The notes under the pieces: generated by a model | Told to the model about the DNA's origin: nothing | The model's database searches: none | The model's input: the letters and a program-made list of their open reading frames with translations, nothing else | Assembly (NCBI GenBank): GCA_964019165.1 | Contig: OZ025273.1 | Location: forward strand, 5,141,823 to 5,205,822 | From: Mastigias papua | Lineage: Eukaryota > Cnidaria > Scyphozoa > Rhizostomeae > Mastigiidae | Reading direction: 5' to 3' | Length of the DNA stretch: 64,000 nucleotides | In this document: piece by piece, positions 11,900-64,000 of the stretch | How positions within the stretch are numbered: the first letter of the stretch is position 1 | Layout: each line of letters begins with the position of its first letter | Made by a program: the position numbers and the translations under genes

Positions 11900-12355
11900 T
11901 GTCAAAATACCTGCCAGTTATGTTCCCAACCAGGTGTCCCTTTCCTCTATTTAATGTACATGTTTTTTATGAGAAGCGAGCATGCAAGGAGCACCAGCCT
12001 CGAATATCACGAAAAGTTTAAGAAATATTACTGAAACAAAGTCAGAACTTCAAAAGTAAACTTGAAAAAAATCCTTTTATAAGAAGCCTTTTAATAGGCT
12101 GGAAACAAACTCACCATTTAAGATAATTCACTTTGCATGCACTGTAGCAACATAAGTTAAGATCTTGAAATCAACTTAAACATTGAATTCCCGATACGTT
12201 TACAAGAATTTTGAGAAGCAGTAAAGACACATGTAAGGCTGGGTTTGACAAAATATTTAGAAACATCCAGGCTATAAGCAGACAGTTTGTTTCTTTAGGA
12301 CACAAAAAGGCGTAATTTTCATTCTCAGGCGTCCTTGTCAATTTTAGAGTAGTCA
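11900..12355. repeat. long dispersed repeat, copy A
   Basis: Shares ordered similarity with 25680-26040. Examples: TTGAAAAAAATCCTTTTATA versus TTGAAAAAATTCTTTTTGTA, the paired AGAAGCCTTTTA versus AGACACCTTTTA, and CAGTTTGTTTCTTTAG versus AAGTTTGTTTCTTAT at the ends. Just upstream, both copies carry a short ORF end with weak resemblance (YMFFMRSEHA here, YILFYKRQVC there). I infer an old duplication or transposon 3' region. Confidence 0.45.
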
Positions 12356-12359
12356 TAGC

Positions 12360-13459
12360 TGAGATGACCTGTTGAGATAATTCTTAATATCAGCTTCATT
12401 AATGCGCAAATCCTATTTTAAGCCGGTCAATTACAAAGAAATAGCCTGTATTGGTGCGCATTAACCTCCCATTAACCAATCAACCTGTTGGTTTGTTCGC
12501 GTACGGTAACGTAACCCAGCAAATAGTATTATCTAGTCACTTCTATGGACACGTTGATGACATGCCAGGTAAAAATTGTCATCTTGGGGTATTTTATCTT
12601 TTCTGTAAACATTTAAAGTGATTTCCTAGCTGACAGCGGTGACGGAAGACAGTAAAGGGCCAACGATTACACACTATCAGATAAAGAGAACACCAATGCC
12701 AGATATTTGAAACAGTAGTGTTTGTCTTTGGATGATGAATTTCGATTGCTTAATCTGGCGTGCTATACTGTATATGAGATAAGATTATCCTGCAATGAAC
12801 AGTGGAAACTCTGCTTCAATTTAAACAGAGGAAATCGTCAACCAATAAGGCAGTTATTCACCGGTGTTGTTTCATCTGCTGGCGGTGTTTTTCACATTTA
12901 AGGACAAGTGGGGTTATTGAGTGGATCTTGAGCAATTACTTTGGAGAAGTTGCTAGGTGCTGGCAATGCTATGGCCCGCTGGATTTGGCTGGAATCCACC
13001 AAACCAAAAAGATATACAATTGAAATATGAATGAAACTGACCCTGGTGTCGCCGTTGTAAACTCAAATGTTCGTGAGTCCACACGGTTTTCCTATCAATA
13101 ATTCATTGGCATAGCTCTTCTGATCAGTTAGCCGCTCTCAGACTATAGCTGGCCGAACATTTTGAACAACAACGAATATTTGTGCTTGTGATGCCATTTG
13201 ATCTGATTCTATTGGGTATTGTGCTGCATTTCTAAGATGACCAATTCAGGAAGATCCTTTAATCATACCATTAAGCCTCATTGCTGTTTTACAGCATGTT
13301 TGTTCTCTTAGTTTTCCTACATGCCAAATAAACTAAGAGAGAGACCACGGAAAACCGAGCATTCGAGAGGAAGACGGACTACTCAAGAGGTCGAGAAATT
13401 AAAGCGTTGCTCTGACGGTTACTGATCAACAGCCGCTCCGGAGTAGATCATGTTTTAAA
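12360..13459. other. upstream region of KCNT
   Basis: No gene recognised. It presumably contains the KCNT promoter and 5' UTR; I see no TATA box or initiator that I could defend. In-frame stop codons precede the chosen start. Confidence 0.4.
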
Positions 13460-45185
<31,726 letters not shown>

Positions 45186-45400
45186 AAGCCAAATGCAATT
45201 TATTTTTCTTTCGTTTCAATTGTTCACGATGGACCATCCTGTCTACACGTTGGAGTACGTATATGCTCTCAGATTCTCTTGAAAATCGAAGTTACCGAGG
45301 AGCCCACACTGTTGTTTTGTAATAATGAACTTTCCCAATAACAATGCGTTGTAAATCATATACGGTTGTCGTCCTGTAGAATTTGTCCTAGTTGTGTAAA

Positions 45401-45704
45401 AATAAACTCGCAGGTTGAGTAGTAAATCGTTGTCTTTCGTATGTAGCACTTTTCTGTTGACAGATGTGACATTTTTTTACAGAAATTATCTGATACAGGG
45501 TATTTCAGTTGTTGCTAAAAGTTTTTCCTGTGTTCGACTGCTGTAGGAGATAATTAGTCAAATTGTCTGGGAGCTTATCAGTTTTTCGACTGTACTTGTC
45601 TCCGGCAGTGTATTTGAGATAGACGCTAAGTATAGTATCGAATTGTACACTAATACTGTAACTTACTAGGTAGGTTTTCGTGACTTGATCTGTTCATGAA
45701 TAAA
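45401..45704 (+). promoter_or_regulatory. candidate polyadenylation signals of KCNT
   Basis: Two AATAAA hexamers lie downstream of the KCNT stop, at 45401-45406 (216 nt after it) and 45699-45704. Either could end the mRNA. The choice rests on motif and distance only; AATAAA is common by chance in AT-rich DNA. Confidence 0.35.
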
Positions 45705-49046
<3,342 letters not shown>

Positions 49047-49081
49047 CAACTAACTCACTGGCAGTGCCAGTGAGTTAGTTG
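49047..49081. promoter_or_regulatory. 35-bp perfect palindrome upstream of ADAMTS start
   Basis: Two exact 17-bp arms (left arm CAACTAACTCACTGGCA) are separated by one base and end 70 bp before the ADAMTS ATG. It could be a dimeric transcription-factor site or a 5' UTR hairpin; function is inferred from position only. Confidence 0.6.
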
Positions 49082-49151
49082 TGGAAATGGCATTCTTTAT
49101 CTTTGTTTTGAGCTTAGCAAGTAATGATTTTGAATGACTTCAGGTCTACAG

Positions 49152-63935
<14,784 letters not shown>

Positions 63936-64000
63936 GTATGTATGAATCACAATTTTTAATAACTAACTTTAAAATGATCCATTGATTGAGTGTTGGATTG

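Overview
The window is nuclear DNA of an animal, most likely an invertebrate. It is AT-rich, has long GT-AG introns, dinucleotide and tetranucleotide microsatellites, minisatellites, MITE-like elements and a tRNA-like SINE head. The two large genes, a Slo2/KCNT potassium channel and an ADAMTS metalloprotease, are animal families. I cannot name the phylum from this sequence.

Layout. 1-13.4 kb is gene-poor: ATC-rich simple repeats (1.49-1.85 and 2.19-2.26 kb), MITE-like and hAT-like elements (4.0-4.7 kb), a minus-strand pseudogene fragment (4.8-5.34 kb), some unrecognised exon-like segments (6.5-8.1 kb), a 21-bp minisatellite (8.7-9.2 kb), a degenerate T/C-rich repeat (10.15-10.6 kb) and a SINE-like element (11.76-11.86 kb). 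13,460-45,185 (+) is a complete KCNT/Slo2 channel gene that I could assemble from 29 coding exons. All intron phases close, giving 1,154 residues with homology to vertebrate KCNT from the N-terminal cytosolic segment to the C-terminus. Its 7.6-kb intron 7 holds a small single-exon gene for a secreted PAN/apple-like protein (27,378-27,794) and several mobile repeats. 45.2-49.15 kb is intergenic. 49,152 to beyond the right edge (+) is an ADAMTS protease gene. 23 coding exons (1,136 residues) are visible: signal peptide, prodomain, reprolysin catalytic domain, disintegrin-like module, TSP1, Cys-rich module, a short linker where the spacer should be, three more TSP1 repeats, a complete CUB domain and the start of a second.

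The two large genes are neighbours on one strand, but nothing visible links their functions: one product is a plasma-membrane K+ channel, the other a secreted matrix protease. The most notable points are the altered Na+-coordination motif in RCK2 of the channel, the spacer-less CUB-bearing ADAMTS with coordinated loss of two catalytic-domain cysteines, two nearly loop-free perfect palindromes flanking ADAMTS exon 1, and AT microsatellites bounded by inverted repeats. Exon coordinates were derived by hand from splice consensus, reading-frame continuity and remembered family sequences; no transcript evidence was available.
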